A DNA stretch of 53,674 nucleotides, taken from contig WGOA01000079.1 of NCBI GenBank assembly GCA_016124275.1, positions 1 through 53,674 of the forward strand, given 5' to 3'. This DNA comes from Bacteroidota bacterium. Its GTDB lineage: Bacteria > Bacteroidota > Bacteroidia > Chitinophagales > BACL12. Below are positions 44,945 through 53,674 of this stretch, in pieces (within the stretch, counting starts at the first letter, position 1; every line of letters begins with the position of its first letter). A program made the translations under genes and the position numbers. A model generated the notes under the pieces. It had not been told where the DNA came from. It ran no database searches and saw only the letters and a program-made list of their open reading frames with translations.

Positions 44945-47767
44945 ATGGCCGCCCTGCCCAATCCCGCATACCACAGCGATGCTTATGTTCCAGGAACAGC
45001 GGCAAAAGCGGTCACCACGCGCGCCTTCCTGAACGGACAAGCGGTTACTGCCCTGCCCGGAGAAACCATCCTGGCCTTTTTGCGCCGGCACATGGGCCCG
45101 GACCCGGTTCCCACGCTGTGCGATGCACCCAACCTGGAGCCTTACGGTGCTTGCCGGGTTTGCAGCGTAGAAGTGGCTTTGCAAGCGGATGGCCCGCGAA
45201 AGACTGTTGCGTCGTGCCACACACCAATTTCGCCCAATTCATATATATTTACAGATTCTGCGTCTGTTCGCAAATTGCGCCGAAACATTGTAGAACTTGT
45301 GCTCACCGACCACCCGCTCGATTGCCTGACCTGCGAGGTCAACGGCAATTGCGAATTGCAGGACGTGGCCGCACGCGTGGGCATCCGCGAAGTGCGTTAC
45401 CCGGCGGGCGCCAACCACACCGACCGCAAAAAAGACCTGAGCCATTCGTACATGACCTCCGACATGAGCAAGTGCATCAATTGCTCGCGCTGCGTCCGCG
45501 CCTGCGATGAAGTGCAGGGGCAATTTGTGCTGAGCATGGCCGGTCGCGGTTTTGATGCACACATTGTCAAAGGGGCTAACGTCACCTTTGCCGAATCGGA
45601 TTGCGTGAGCTGCGGGGCCTGTGCGCAGGCATGCCCGACGTCGGCCATCTCCGACGTGTTTCAGAGCAAGGCCATTCAGGCCACCACAAAAACCCGCACG
45701 GTCTGCACGTATTGCGGCGTGGGCTGCAATTTGGAAGTAGCGTCAACCGGATCCGAAATTCTGGGCATTCAGGCGCCCTACGAAGCGGAAGTCAACCAGG
45801 GCCACACCTGCCTGAAAGGCCGCTACGCCTTCAGCTTTTACGACCATCCTGATCGTTTGCGCACGCCACTCATCCGCAAAAATGGCGTATTGGAACCCGC
45901 CACTTGGGACGAAGCCTACGCCTACATTGCCGATTCGCTGAAGCGCATTCGCGCGGAACACGGACCGGATTCCATCGGGGGAATTTCGTCGGCGCGCTGC
46001 ACCAACGAGGAGAATTACCTCATGCAGAAGTTCATCCGCGCGGTGATCGGCACCAACAACATCGACGGCTGTGCGCGGGTGTGCCATTCGCCTACAGCCC
46101 TTGGCATGCAGCGGACCTTCGGCACGGGCGCAGCCACCAACAGCGTGGAAGACATCCAGTTTACCACTTGCATGTTGGTTATCGGTGCCAACCCAACGGC
46201 GGCCCATCCGGTTACCGGAGCCAAAATCAAGCAGCGCGCCATGAAAGGCATCCCGCTGATTGTCATTGATCCGCGCAAGACGGAATTGACCCGATACGCT
46301 GCGCATCACCTTCAGTTGCGCCCAGGCACCAACGTAGCCATTTTGAACATGATGTGCCGCTACATTCTGGATGAAGGGCTCGTTGATCAGCAGTTTGTGC
46401 AAGCGCGCACGGAAGGTTTTGCCGAGTTTGAGCGCTCGCTCAAGTCGCTCGACCTGGATGAACTGGAACGCATCCACGGCGTGCCGAAAGAACAGGTGCG
46501 CGAAGCGGCGCTGTGCTATGCGCGGGCCACCGCGGCCATGAGCTTTCACGGGCTGGGGGTCACGGAACACCGGCAGGGCACCTTCACCGTAATGCAAATT
46601 GCCGACCTGGCCATGATCACCGGAAACATCGGTCGAAGGGGCGTTGGCGTCAATCCGCTGCGCGGTCAAAACAATGTTCAGGGCCTGGCCGACATGGGCG
46701 TGCAACCCCACCAGGGCGCCGGCTATCTGGATGTAACCCTTCCGGAGGTGCACGCCAAGTATGAAAGTTTTTACGGCGCTCGGTTATCGCGCGAAGTGGG
46801 CCTGAAGATTCCGGAAATGTACGAGGCTGCCTTGGCAGGCACGTTCAAAGCACTTTGGGTCATGGGCGAAGACCTGGTGCAGACGGATCCTAACACCAAC
46901 AACGTCAACGCAGCGCTGAAGGCCCTGGACCTGCTGGTGGTTCAGGAACTGTTCATGACCGACACAGCGCGAGCCGCTACGGTGGTATTGCCGGCCGCTT
47001 CATTTTTGGAAAAGACCGGAACCTTCACCAATGCGGAGCGAAGGGTGCAGCGCGTACAACAAGTTATTCCCCCGTTGCCCGGCACCAAAACAGACGGGCA
47101 GATTGTGGTGGACATCATGCAGGCCATGAACTACCCCCAACCGGACTACGATCCTAAAGCCGTGTTCGAGGAAATCTCGCGCATCGTGCCGTTCATGGCC
47201 GGCGCCACCTGGGAAGGTTTGGGCGAAAATGGCGTGCAGTGGCCCTTCGGCACCGACGGAAAAGGCACCGCCGTGTTGCACACCGAGCAGTTCAAACTCG
47301 GAAAGGGCAAACTGGCCTTTAAAGGCTTTGAGGAGAGCCCGGAGTTGCTGGACAACGCCAAAGCCTTTCCCTATATCCTGACCACCAACCGCGACCTGGA
47401 GCACTACAATTGCGGCACCATGACCCGGCGAACGGCCAATGCCGTGATTCACCAGGAAGATGTGCTGTGGATTAATCCCGCAGATGCCGCAGCCAAAGGA
47501 GTTTCGGATGGCGAATGGGTTTGCGTGTCCAGTGCGCGCGGCAAAGTGGATGTTCGGGCCATGATCACCGATGGGGTAAAACCAGGCGTGTTAAGCACCA
47601 CCTTCCACTTTCCTGAACTGATGATCAATGTGCTCACGTCCGGTGTTTACGACACCGAAGCCAAATGCCCGGAGTACAAGGTCGTGGCAGTTGACATCCG
47701 AAAAAGCCGGAAAGTGGACGAGCGACTAGGGGCAGCCGCCAGAAAGCCTATGGTCGCGAAACGATGA
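44945..47767 (+). CDS. NAD-dependent formate dehydrogenase alpha (catalytic, Mo) subunit
   Basis: This 940-residue molybdopterin enzyme (FdsA/FdhA type) oxidises formate to CO2 in the cytoplasm and may run in reverse. A NuoG-like N-terminus contains a [2Fe-2S] domain (CDAPNLEPYGACRVCSVEV), a His-Cys [4Fe-4S] site (DHPLDCLTCEVNGNCEL) and two ferredoxin clusters (CINCSRCVRACD, CVSCGACAQACP). The molybdopterin domain starts with its own cluster (CTYCGVGCNLEV). The metal ligand is Cys380 in CARVCHSPTALG, so this is a cysteine and not a selenocysteine enzyme. TGNIGRRGVGVNPLRGQNNV is the conserved cofactor-binding segment. There is no Tat signal, consistent with a cytosolic enzyme. It forms a two-gene operon with the beta subunit. 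Confidence 0.95.
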   Translation: MAALPNPAYHSDAYVPGTAAKAVTTRAFLNGQAVTALPGETILAFLRRHMGPDPVPTLCDAPNLEPYGACRVCSVEVALQADGPRKTVASCHTPISPNSYIFTDSASVRKLRRNIVELVLTDHPLDCLTCEVNGNCELQDVAARVGIREVRYPAGANHTDRKKDLSHSYMTSDMSKCINCSRCVRACDEVQGQFVLSMAGRGFDAHIVKGANVTFAESDCVSCGACAQACPTSAISDVFQSKAIQATTKTRTVCTYCGVGCNLEVASTGSEILGIQAPYEAEVNQGHTCLKGRYAFSFYDHPDRLRTPLIRKNGVLEPATWDEAYAYIADSLKRIRAEHGPDSIGGISSARCTNEENYLMQKFIRAVIGTNNIDGCARVCHSPTALGMQRTFGTGAATNSVEDIQFTTCMLVIGANPTAAHPVTGAKIKQRAMKGIPLIVIDPRKTELTRYAAHHLQLRPGTNVAILNMMCRYILDEGLVDQQFVQARTEGFAEFERSLKSLDLDELERIHGVPKEQVREAALCYARATAAMSFHGLGVTEHRQGTFTVMQIADLAMITGNIGRRGVGVNPLRGQNNVQGLADMGVQPHQGAGYLDVTLPEVHAKYESFYGARLSREVGLKIPEMYEAALAGTFKALWVMGEDLVQTDPNTNNVNAALKALDLLVVQELFMTDTARAATVVLPAASFLEKTGTFTNAERRVQRVQQVIPPLPGTKTDGQIVVDIMQAMNYPQPDYDPKAVFEEISRIVPFMAGATWEGLGENGVQWPFGTDGKGTAVLHTEQFKLGKGKLAFKGFEESPELLDNAKAFPYILTTNRDLEHYNCGTMTRRTANAVIHQEDVLWINPADAAAKGVSDGEWVCVSSARGKVDVRAMITDGVKPGVLSTTFHFPELMINVLTSGVYDTEAKCPEYKVVAVDIRKSRKVDERLGAAARKPMVAKR

Positions 47768-47907
47768 ACCGGTGCAGGGTTCCGCCAGCAGGGAACTGGC
47801 AAGGCGGGTTGGAGGACGATGCGCCAGCTGAACGCGCCAGCGCGAAGCCTGGGCCCGGAACACCGGATCAATGGCGCAAAAAGGCCTATGCGTTCAGGTG
47901 TCCGAAA

Positions 47908-50900
47908 TTGACTGGCATAGTATTTAATATTTTATGCATAACATTATTTATGTTACGCAACGTTCAGGCTCAGCCCAATTTCTTTGTCGATCCTATCGCG
48001 GAAAATGGCCTGCACACGGTTATTGTGCGGGCCGTAGCCTATGATCCAAATGGCTACCTCTATGTAGGCACCAACGATGGTCTGTATAAATTCGATGGCC
48101 ATCAATTTTATCGCTATCCCTCCACACAAGCAGGTCCTGCATCTTGTCCGATTTCCAGCATACGCAGCTTATTGGTCTATGACAGCGCACTGTGGGTGGC
48201 TGGGGTTGAAGGGCTGGTGCGCATGAACATCCGGACCGAGCTGTTTGAAAACATTAAGCTGAACAGCCCGGCCGCGGCAAACAATCGGCCGGAGGTTAAA
48301 CGGTTGGCGGAGCTGGACAACGGCCTGCTGTTCATCGGAGCGTATGGTGGCTTCTACCTGCTGCATCCCGAGGAACATGAGCCCGCCTATTTTGCCCTGG
48401 CGGAGTTGCTTGCCCCCCAACAAGGAGAGCAAAAACCTAACCCCGATCTCAGCTTTGCCAGTGCAGCAGCACTGGACGAGCAGGGCAATCTATGGGTTGG
48501 CACTTATGCGGGAACCTGGTCGGTTCTGCGGAAGAACACCACGAAAGCCCTTCGCCTGAACGACCATTGGAACACTAAAGCGCCGTTGCCGAAAGCGGCC
48601 GTTTATGATTTGGTTCGGGCACGTTCAGGAAATCTACTTGCGGCGACCAGCAAAGGGCTGTTTCTACTGAACGCTCGTTCAGGGCTTTTTGAAGAAATGC
48701 CTTTACGCGACGCCGCCGGAGAGCCTTTGCATCCCGCCATTCGCCGCATCCTGCCTGTACCAGGGAGCGCGCGCTTTCTATTGGCAACTTCAGGAGCAGG
48801 GCTGTTGGACTGGGACGAAGAAAAGCAGCGAACACGGCAACACCTTCCAGACAGCCGTTGGTACAACAGCTTGCCCGGAAACAACCTGAACGATATGTTG
48901 CTCATGCCCAACGGCTTGCTCTGGTTGGGCACCGAAGATTTCGGACTGGCCCGCGTTCGCACCGGGCTTTCTTACATCGGCGCCGAGGTGCTGCCGAACC
49001 TGGTTCCCGATCAGGCTTCCATCGGGGTAAACGATGTGGAAGCGCTGAATGGAACCCGCTGGCTGGCCACATCCAGCGGCTTAATGTCGCATCGTTCAGG
49101 GCAAAAGTTTATCCAATACCGAGAGCCTGGAGATGAACCAACACCCTATCTCCAAAACTTGCATGCCCTGAATCAAGACGTGCTCGTGTACCACCGATGG
49201 GGGAACCAGATGGGAGTGGGCACTTACCACCTTGAACAGAAACAATTCGGATACTTGAACTTTCCAGGGTCCCGACAACTGGCTGCAAATCCCGTTTTTG
49301 ACTGGTTGAGCCACGTGGACGAACAAGGCCGCTATTACTTATCGGACCCAGACGGCTCCTATTACCGCTGCGATTACAAGAACGAACCCTGTTCACCGCT
49401 GCAGAGATTTCCTTACCCCTTCCCCTGGCTATTCCCATTGATGAAGACCAATTGTTGCTGATTTCCGCCTCCCGATTGTATCGCTACACGCTATCTGATG
49501 AAACGCTCACACCGCTGTTGAATGATGCCCATGGAAACCGATTGCCCAATGTTTCTTTTCAGGAAGATTTGCTCGTGAGGCCCGGCGGAATCCTGTTGAT
49601 CGCCAACGATCAGGGCTTGTTTCGCTACGACATGCCTAACAACCAGTTAACCCGGTTTACGGTTGAAGAAGGGCTGCCCTCCAACAACTGCTTTTCCATC
49701 TTTACCGACCCGCAAGGGCGGGTGTTTGTTCCGTTTCCAAACGGCATGTTTGAATTCCGGGAAGCGGACCAGTCGGTGGTCAGTTACCTGATGCCGCGCA
49801 TGGTAGCCTCCTCGCCAACACCGTCGTTTGACGCAAACGGTGCCTGCTACATCGGGGCACAACAAGTCTATTTTCGGATACCCTGGGACAGCCTCCAGCC
49901 GCATCAGGTTAGCCCTACGTTGCGGCTGTTGTCGGTCCGTTGCGGCGACAAGGTGCTGACGGAACCCTCCGATTGGCAAAAGCTGACCATGCGATTTGGC
50001 GACTTCCCGCTGGTGATTCATTACGAGCTGCTGGATTTCTTCAACCCGGAGCTTTGCCGCACGCGTTACCAGATGCAGGGCTGGGACGAGAGCTTTCTGG
50101 ACGACGACAACCAGAATTCGCGCGCCATTTACTCGCGCCTCACTGCAGGCGACTATGCGTTTACGGTGGAAGGGCGCAATCCCATTGGCGGGCTTGGCGC
50201 AACCCAGACGGTGGCCTTCAGCGTGTTGGCGCCCTTTTGGAAAACAAATTGGTTTTTTGCGCTTATGGCAGGACTGGGTCTGGCCATTCCGTACAGCATT
50301 TACCGCTACCAGCTCAGCCAGGTTCATCGCATCCAACAAATTCGGAACCGAATTGCCGGCGACCTGCACGACGATATTGGGTCCACATTGAGCAGTATTC
50401 GCATATACAGTGACATTGTGCGAAACCAGGTGGGAACGCGCGCGCCGGAAGCAACCCCATTGCTGGAACGCATGAGTGAAAATGCGGGGGAAATGCTGGA
50501 GAGCATGAGCGACATTGTCTGGGCCATTAAACCGGACAACGACGCTTTGGCAAACATAGAAAGCCGTATCTTTCATATTGGGACAGAGCGATGTGCCTCA
50601 AAGAACATACATTTTACTATGGAAAACCCCGCTGCAGGAAGCAACATACGAATACCCATGGAAGCGCGGCGCGATTTGCTCTTGCTCTTTAAAGAGTTTC
50701 TGAACAATTCGCTGAAGTATGCCGACTGCCGGAATTTTAGCGTATCCATAGAACCGCAGGGCCGGGAATTGCGAATTCTGTTGCGCGATGACGGCAAAGG
50801 CTTCGATTCATCCGTTGCTGCCCAGGGAAACGGCCTCAAAAGCATGCAGCACCGGGCCGAAAAAAATGGTTGGTCCTTTGAACTGACCAGCAGCCCCGGC

Positions 50901-50939
50901 AAGGGAACAGCGCTCCATCTGGGGATCCGAAAAGACTAA
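47908..50939 (+). pseudogene. Propeller-type sensor histidine kinase, split by a frameshift
   Basis: The first frame (to 49461) gives a signal peptide (TGIVFNILCITLFMLRNVQA) and about seven Reg_prop repeats (for example PNGYLYVGTNDGLYKFDG, EQGNLWVGTYAGTW). The second frame (from about 49415) gives further repeats and a Y_Y_Y domain (RYQMQGWDESFLDDDN). It continues with a membrane helix (WFFALMAGLGLAIPYSIY), a HisKA_3 phosphoacceptor helix with His in DLHDDIGSTLSS, and an ATPase domain (EFLNNSLKYA, DDGKGFD, GNGLKSM). Adding one C to the C4 run at 49416-49419 would join them as PYPLPLAIPIDED. The start is uncertain: TTG 47908 is chosen for the signal peptide, while ATG 47764 (overlapping the formate dehydrogenase stop) and ATG 47950 are in frame. 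The response regulator follows 85 bases later. Confidence 0.82.
47921..47962 (+). promoter_or_regulatory. Second copy of the AT-rich palindromic element
   Basis: TATTTAATATT is followed, after five bases, by CATAACAT, five A/T bases and ATGTTACGCAACG. This closely matches the element at 27547-27583. The arms GCATAACAT and ATGTTACGC pair with one mismatch. It lies within the putative signal-peptide codons of the histidine kinase. Confidence 0.45.
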
Positions 50940-51024
50940 AGCAACCCACCTTGTCTCCTGTTCCTCCCCTGATTGGGGGAGCTAAACGTTTCAGGCTTTG
51001 CCTACCTTCACTTGCGTTTAACCA

Positions 51025-51669
51025 ATGACTCCTATCCGCGTCACCATTTTTGAAGACAACAAACACCTCCGGGAGAGTTTGTCCCTGCTGGTTCAAAACA
51101 GCGCCGGCTTTGTGTGCAGCGGCGCTCACGCGGATTGACGGGATTTGGCCTTTGTATTAAAGAAAGATCCGCCGGATGTGGTGCTGATGGACATTGAAAT
51201 GCCGGGGGTCAACGGTATTGAAGGCGTCCGGCAGATTCGCTCCCAGTTTCCTAGGGTACAAGTCTTGATGCAAACTGTTTTTCACGACGACGACAACATT
51301 TTCCAGGCTGTATGCGCCGGCGCGTCTGGGTACTTGCTCAAAAGCACCTCGCCTGCCGGGTACCTGGAAGCCATTCGCGATGTGTACGAAGGCGGTTCCC
51401 CCATGACCGGATCGGTTGCCCGGCGGGTGCTCCAGCTTTTTCAGCAAAACCAACAGCTGGCCGTCCATACCCCCGACTATCACCTGACCAACAAGGAAAA
51501 AGAGGTGCTGCAATTTATGGTGCAGGGAAAAAGCTTCAAGATGGTGGCGGATGCACTGGGCATTTCTTACGAAACCGTGCGCACCCACACCAAGAACATC
51601 TACGCCAAACTGCACGTCAATTCCAATACTGAGGCAGTGTCGAAGGCACTGAATGAGCGAATTGTGTAA
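51025..51669 (+). pseudogene. NarL-type response regulator with an in-frame TGA
   Basis: The reading frame starts at ATG 51025 (MTPIRVTIFEDNKHLRESLS), giving the acidic pocket of a receiver domain, but meets TGA at 51136-51138 (codon 38). It then continues in the same frame with the phospho-acceptor region VVLMDIEMPGVNGIEGV and the conserved SGYLLKSTSPAGYLEAI. A C-terminal LuxR-type helix-turn-helix follows (LTNKEKEVLQFMVQGKSFKM, then ISYETVRTHTKNIYAKLHV). Without the TGA it would be a normal 214-residue partner of the histidine kinase 85 bases upstream. Translation restarted at TTG 51145 would lack the first beta-strand and the acidic residues, so it would probably not be phosphorylated. Confidence 0.85.
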
Positions 51670-51753
51670 GGGCAATCGCGCGGGTTTACCCCATAGCGCT
51701 GCATTGCTCACCAAAGCCCTTCCCCCGATTGTGGTATTTCAGGCCCCCCGGTC

Positions 51754-51774
51754 TACCCTGACCTTTGAAGGGTA
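51754..51774 (+). promoter_or_regulatory. Inverted repeat upstream of the tail-fibre-like gene
   Basis: TACCCT (51754-51759) and AGGGTA (51769-51774) form a 6-bp inverted repeat around a CCTTTG sequence that resembles half of a -7 box, 24 bases before the ATG at 51798. This could be promoter plus operator; weak evidence. Confidence 0.3.
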
Positions 51775-51797
51775 ACCTGACCTGAAAAACCACAACG

Positions 51798-53600
51798 ATG
51801 AAAAAGCTATTATACGCCTGCCTGTTTCTTTCAGCGGCATTACCGTTGGCGCTCCAAGGCCAAACGAATACGTTTCCAAGCTCTGGGAATGTAGGCATTG
51901 GCACCACAAGCCCCAGTCCTTCGGCCATATTGGACGTGCAGTCTACGGACAAAGGGATGTTGTTCCCGCGCATGACCCGGGCACAGCGCGATTTGATTGC
52001 ATCGCCAGCACCGGGTTTGCTCATCTTCCAAACCAACAGTCAACCTGGATTTTACTTTTACACGGGCAGCACGTGGACCGCTTTAATCAGCAAAGGTCCC
52101 GACCGCTTTCTGAGCAACCTGACCGGACCGACGTCCATAAACGTTGACCTGCTGCCCAATGCCAACAATGCGCGCGACCTGGGATCGGGAACACTGAGTT
52201 GGAACGAATTGTACGTGAACACGGTCAAGTTCATGGACGGAACCTCGCTTTCTACCGCAGCCGGTGGGGGTGGTGCCGAAACGGATCCGCAGGTAGGCGC
52301 TAACAGCTTGAACTGCGTTCCGCGCTGGGATGGTACGGCGCTGGTCACTGGAAAAATTCAGGATGATGGATTGCGAATTGGGGTAGGTGGCGAGCCCACT
52401 TCTACCGCACGCGCTTCATTTTACAACCGCGAAGGTGCAATAGCCTCAGAATTGTACGCCGTGCGCGGTGTGGACCAGACCCTTGCCCTCGGCTCTTCAA
52501 CGCCTACGGAACACGCTATTGGCTACTTGGGCTACAATTCGGTGGGTGCGCTTTTTCTTCCCGTAAGTGCGGACCACACCGGGGTTTGGGGAAGGCACAG
52601 CAGTACCCTGGACGGCATCGGTACCATGGGCTGGACCAGCGGCACAGCCCCGACCAATTATGGCGTAACGGCCATTTCTACCGCTACCGGGAGTACCAAC
52701 TACGGTTTGTTGGCCAAAGCAACCGGTGCGGGAGCCGTAAACCGGGGAATTTGGGCAGAGGCTTCGAACGGCACGTTCGGCAACTTTGCGTTCGTGGTGC
52801 CAGAGGGCGGCGGTTTCAGCGGCTTTGGCTGGACGGCTCCAACCGCGCTCATAGGCATCAAACAGGATGGTACCAATACGCCCTTCCGCGTCATTGGAAC
52901 AGACTTTGCCACGGATTTTGTGGTGACTTCTGCAGGCAAAGTGGGCATCAACGCTGATCCTACCGGACTTTCTTCAACGCTGTCAGTAAACGGAACCGCC
53001 TTCTTTTCCGATAAAGTAGGCATCAACACGGGGACGGCCACGTCTTTATCAGAGTTAACCGTTAACGGCGTGGATGAAACCGTAACCATCATCGGCACCA
53101 ATCCCTATGTGCAGTTGGAAAATGCCGGTAACCGCATCGGCTATGTCCGCGCAAGCGGCAGCAATTTCCAGTTGGCCACCAATGCAGAAAATGATTTTGG
53201 CTCCATGGAATTCCGGACAAACGGCAGCAGCCGGATGTGGATTGACGCCAACGGAAATGTGTCGGTAAGCGCCAGCGGTGCAGTGGCAACGGGGTATAAG
53301 TTTAACGTGGACGGAAAAATCATGTGCGAGGAGTTGAAGGTGCAACTTTCGCCATGGCCAGACTATGTATTCAAACCCGAATACACGCTCAAGCCCCTGG
53401 CCGAAGTGAAGGCATTCATCCAAGAGAATCATCGGCTGCCGGGCATTCCCGCGGCATCCGCAGTGGAAAGTGAAGGGCTGAACGTGGGCGAGATGCAGAA
53501 GATGATGATGGAAAAGATCGAAGAACTGACGCTGTACATTCTTGAGCTGGATGCCCGGAACCAAATGTTGACCGAGCGGATTTCCGAGCTGGAGAAGTAA
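51798..53600 (+). CDS. Secreted tail-fibre-like repeat protein with C-terminal coiled coil
   Basis: This 600-residue exported protein starts with a signal peptide (MKKLLYACLFLSAALPLALQ). A common Bacteroidota surface module follows (NVGIGTTSPSPSAILDVQST, then KGMLFPRMTRAQRDLI, then PGFYFYTGSTW). The centre is Gly/Thr/Asn-rich beta-repeat sequence with recurring KVGIN units. The C-terminus is a conserved module (MCEELKVQL, PDYVFKPEYTLKPL, HRLPGIPAASAVESEG) ending in a coiled coil of about 35 residues (MQKMMMEKIEELTLYILELD), likely trimeric. It resembles phage tail-fibre and endosialidase-chaperone-like proteins, but no self-cleaving peptidase motif is seen. No T9SS domain is visible. Confidence 0.85.
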   Translation: MKKLLYACLFLSAALPLALQGQTNTFPSSGNVGIGTTSPSPSAILDVQSTDKGMLFPRMTRAQRDLIASPAPGLLIFQTNSQPGFYFYTGSTWTALISKGPDRFLSNLTGPTSINVDLLPNANNARDLGSGTLSWNELYVNTVKFMDGTSLSTAAGGGGAETDPQVGANSLNCVPRWDGTALVTGKIQDDGLRIGVGGEPTSTARASFYNREGAIASELYAVRGVDQTLALGSSTPTEHAIGYLGYNSVGALFLPVSADHTGVWGRHSSTLDGIGTMGWTSGTAPTNYGVTAISTATGSTNYGLLAKATGAGAVNRGIWAEASNGTFGNFAFVVPEGGGFSGFGWTAPTALIGIKQDGTNTPFRVIGTDFATDFVVTSAGKVGINADPTGLSSTLSVNGTAFFSDKVGINTGTATSLSELTVNGVDETVTIIGTNPYVQLENAGNRIGYVRASGSNFQLATNAENDFGSMEFRTNGSSRMWIDANGNVSVSASGAVATGYKFNVDGKIMCEELKVQLSPWPDYVFKPEYTLKPLAEVKAFIQENHRLPGIPAASAVESEGLNVGEMQKMMMEKIEELTLYILELDARNQMLTERISELEK

Positions 53601-53623
53601 TTCACGTGGATAAAAATTTGACC

Positions 53624-53674
53624 ATGGCACGAAAAGCCCTTCCCCAGAAATACATAGCGTACGCACTCCTGGCA
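53624..53674 (+). CDS. Start of a further gene (cut by window edge)
   Basis: An ATG 23 bases after the previous stop opens MARKALPQKYIAYALLA, which runs off the right edge in frame. The basic start followed by hydrophobic residues looks like the beginning of a signal peptide. It may be co-transcribed with the tail-fibre-like gene. Nothing more can be said from 17 codons. Confidence 0.5.
   Translation, partial: MARKALPQKYIAYALLA

Noticed and set aside
51136-51138. Selenocysteine codon in the response regulator
   Set aside because: There is no visible SECIS-like hairpin just downstream, response regulators are not selenoproteins, and the nearby formate dehydrogenase uses Cys380.
51798-53600. 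Phage or tailocin tail-fibre locus
   Set aside because: The protein has a signal peptide and no phage structural genes are nearby; such secreted modules are common in Bacteroidota.

Overview
The window looks like a chromosomal segment of a Bacteroidota bacterium, most likely from the Saprospiria/Lewinella-Haliscomenobacter side. Evidence: many secreted proteins end in a type IX secretion (T9SS) C-terminal sorting domain; several family types are typical of the phylum (FISUMP, choice-of-anchor I and V, propeller-type histidine kinase, DEVDS-type SecA, and two helical-repeat families I recall from Saprospiraceae/Bacteroidota); promoters resemble the Bacteroidota -7 element TAnnTTTG; Shine-Dalgarno sequences are rarely visible. 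The taxon is inferred from gene content only. No prophage, IS element, CRISPR array, integron or replication origin was recognised.

Layout. 1-8.6 kb: the 5' part of secA (running off the left edge), purD, secreted/lipoprotein genes, fumC and an enoyl-CoA hydratase. 8.7-13.5 kb: mutA-mutB-meaB, a translationally coupled methylmalonyl-CoA mutase operon (propionyl-CoA/succinyl-CoA interconversion, feeding the TCA cycle near fumC). 13.5-18.6 kb: a serine hydrolase, a small Lys-rich protein, gltX, a polysaccharide deacetylase-TatD pair and tRNA-Ser(GGA). 18.7-22.2 kb: an ExbB-3TM-ExbD-ExbD energy-transduction operon and a metallophosphoesterase. 22.3-28.5 kb: a T9SS protein, a Kbp-like LysM protein, tRNA-Pro(CGG), a lipoprotein, a glutamyl-Q tRNA(Asp) synthetase-like gene, a BKACE/DUF849 enzyme, a thioredoxin-TPR protein and an HSL-type esterase. 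28.5-36.2 kb (minus strand): a CxxCH-bearing T9SS protein, a disrupted FecA-like TonB-dependent receptor, a helical-repeat protein and a choice-of-anchor I T9SS protein. 36.3-43 kb: tRNA-Ser(GCT) and tRNA-Pro(TGG), a hypothetical protein, trhO, a P-loop-family protein with a degenerate Walker A, a dockerin/T9SS protein and another helical-repeat protein. 43-51.7 kb: a two-gene NAD-linked molybdenum formate dehydrogenase, then a propeller histidine kinase and a NarL-type response regulator, both disrupted. 51.8 kb to the end: a tail-fibre-like surface protein and the first codons of another gene.

The most notable pattern is that the reading-frame lesions I can see (two apparent frameshifts and two in-frame stops) fall in only two loci, the TonB receptor (29560-32251) and the two-component system (47908-51669), while the long housekeeping frames elsewhere are intact. 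Either these loci are decaying in this strain or the assembly has local errors. I do not see a clearly new multi-gene system. The best second-look items are the disrupted receptor and two-component system, the formate dehydrogenase beta subunit with an insertion between iron-sulphur ligands, a shared AT-rich palindromic element at 27.55 and 47.92 kb, and the degenerate P-loop protein at 38.4 kb.
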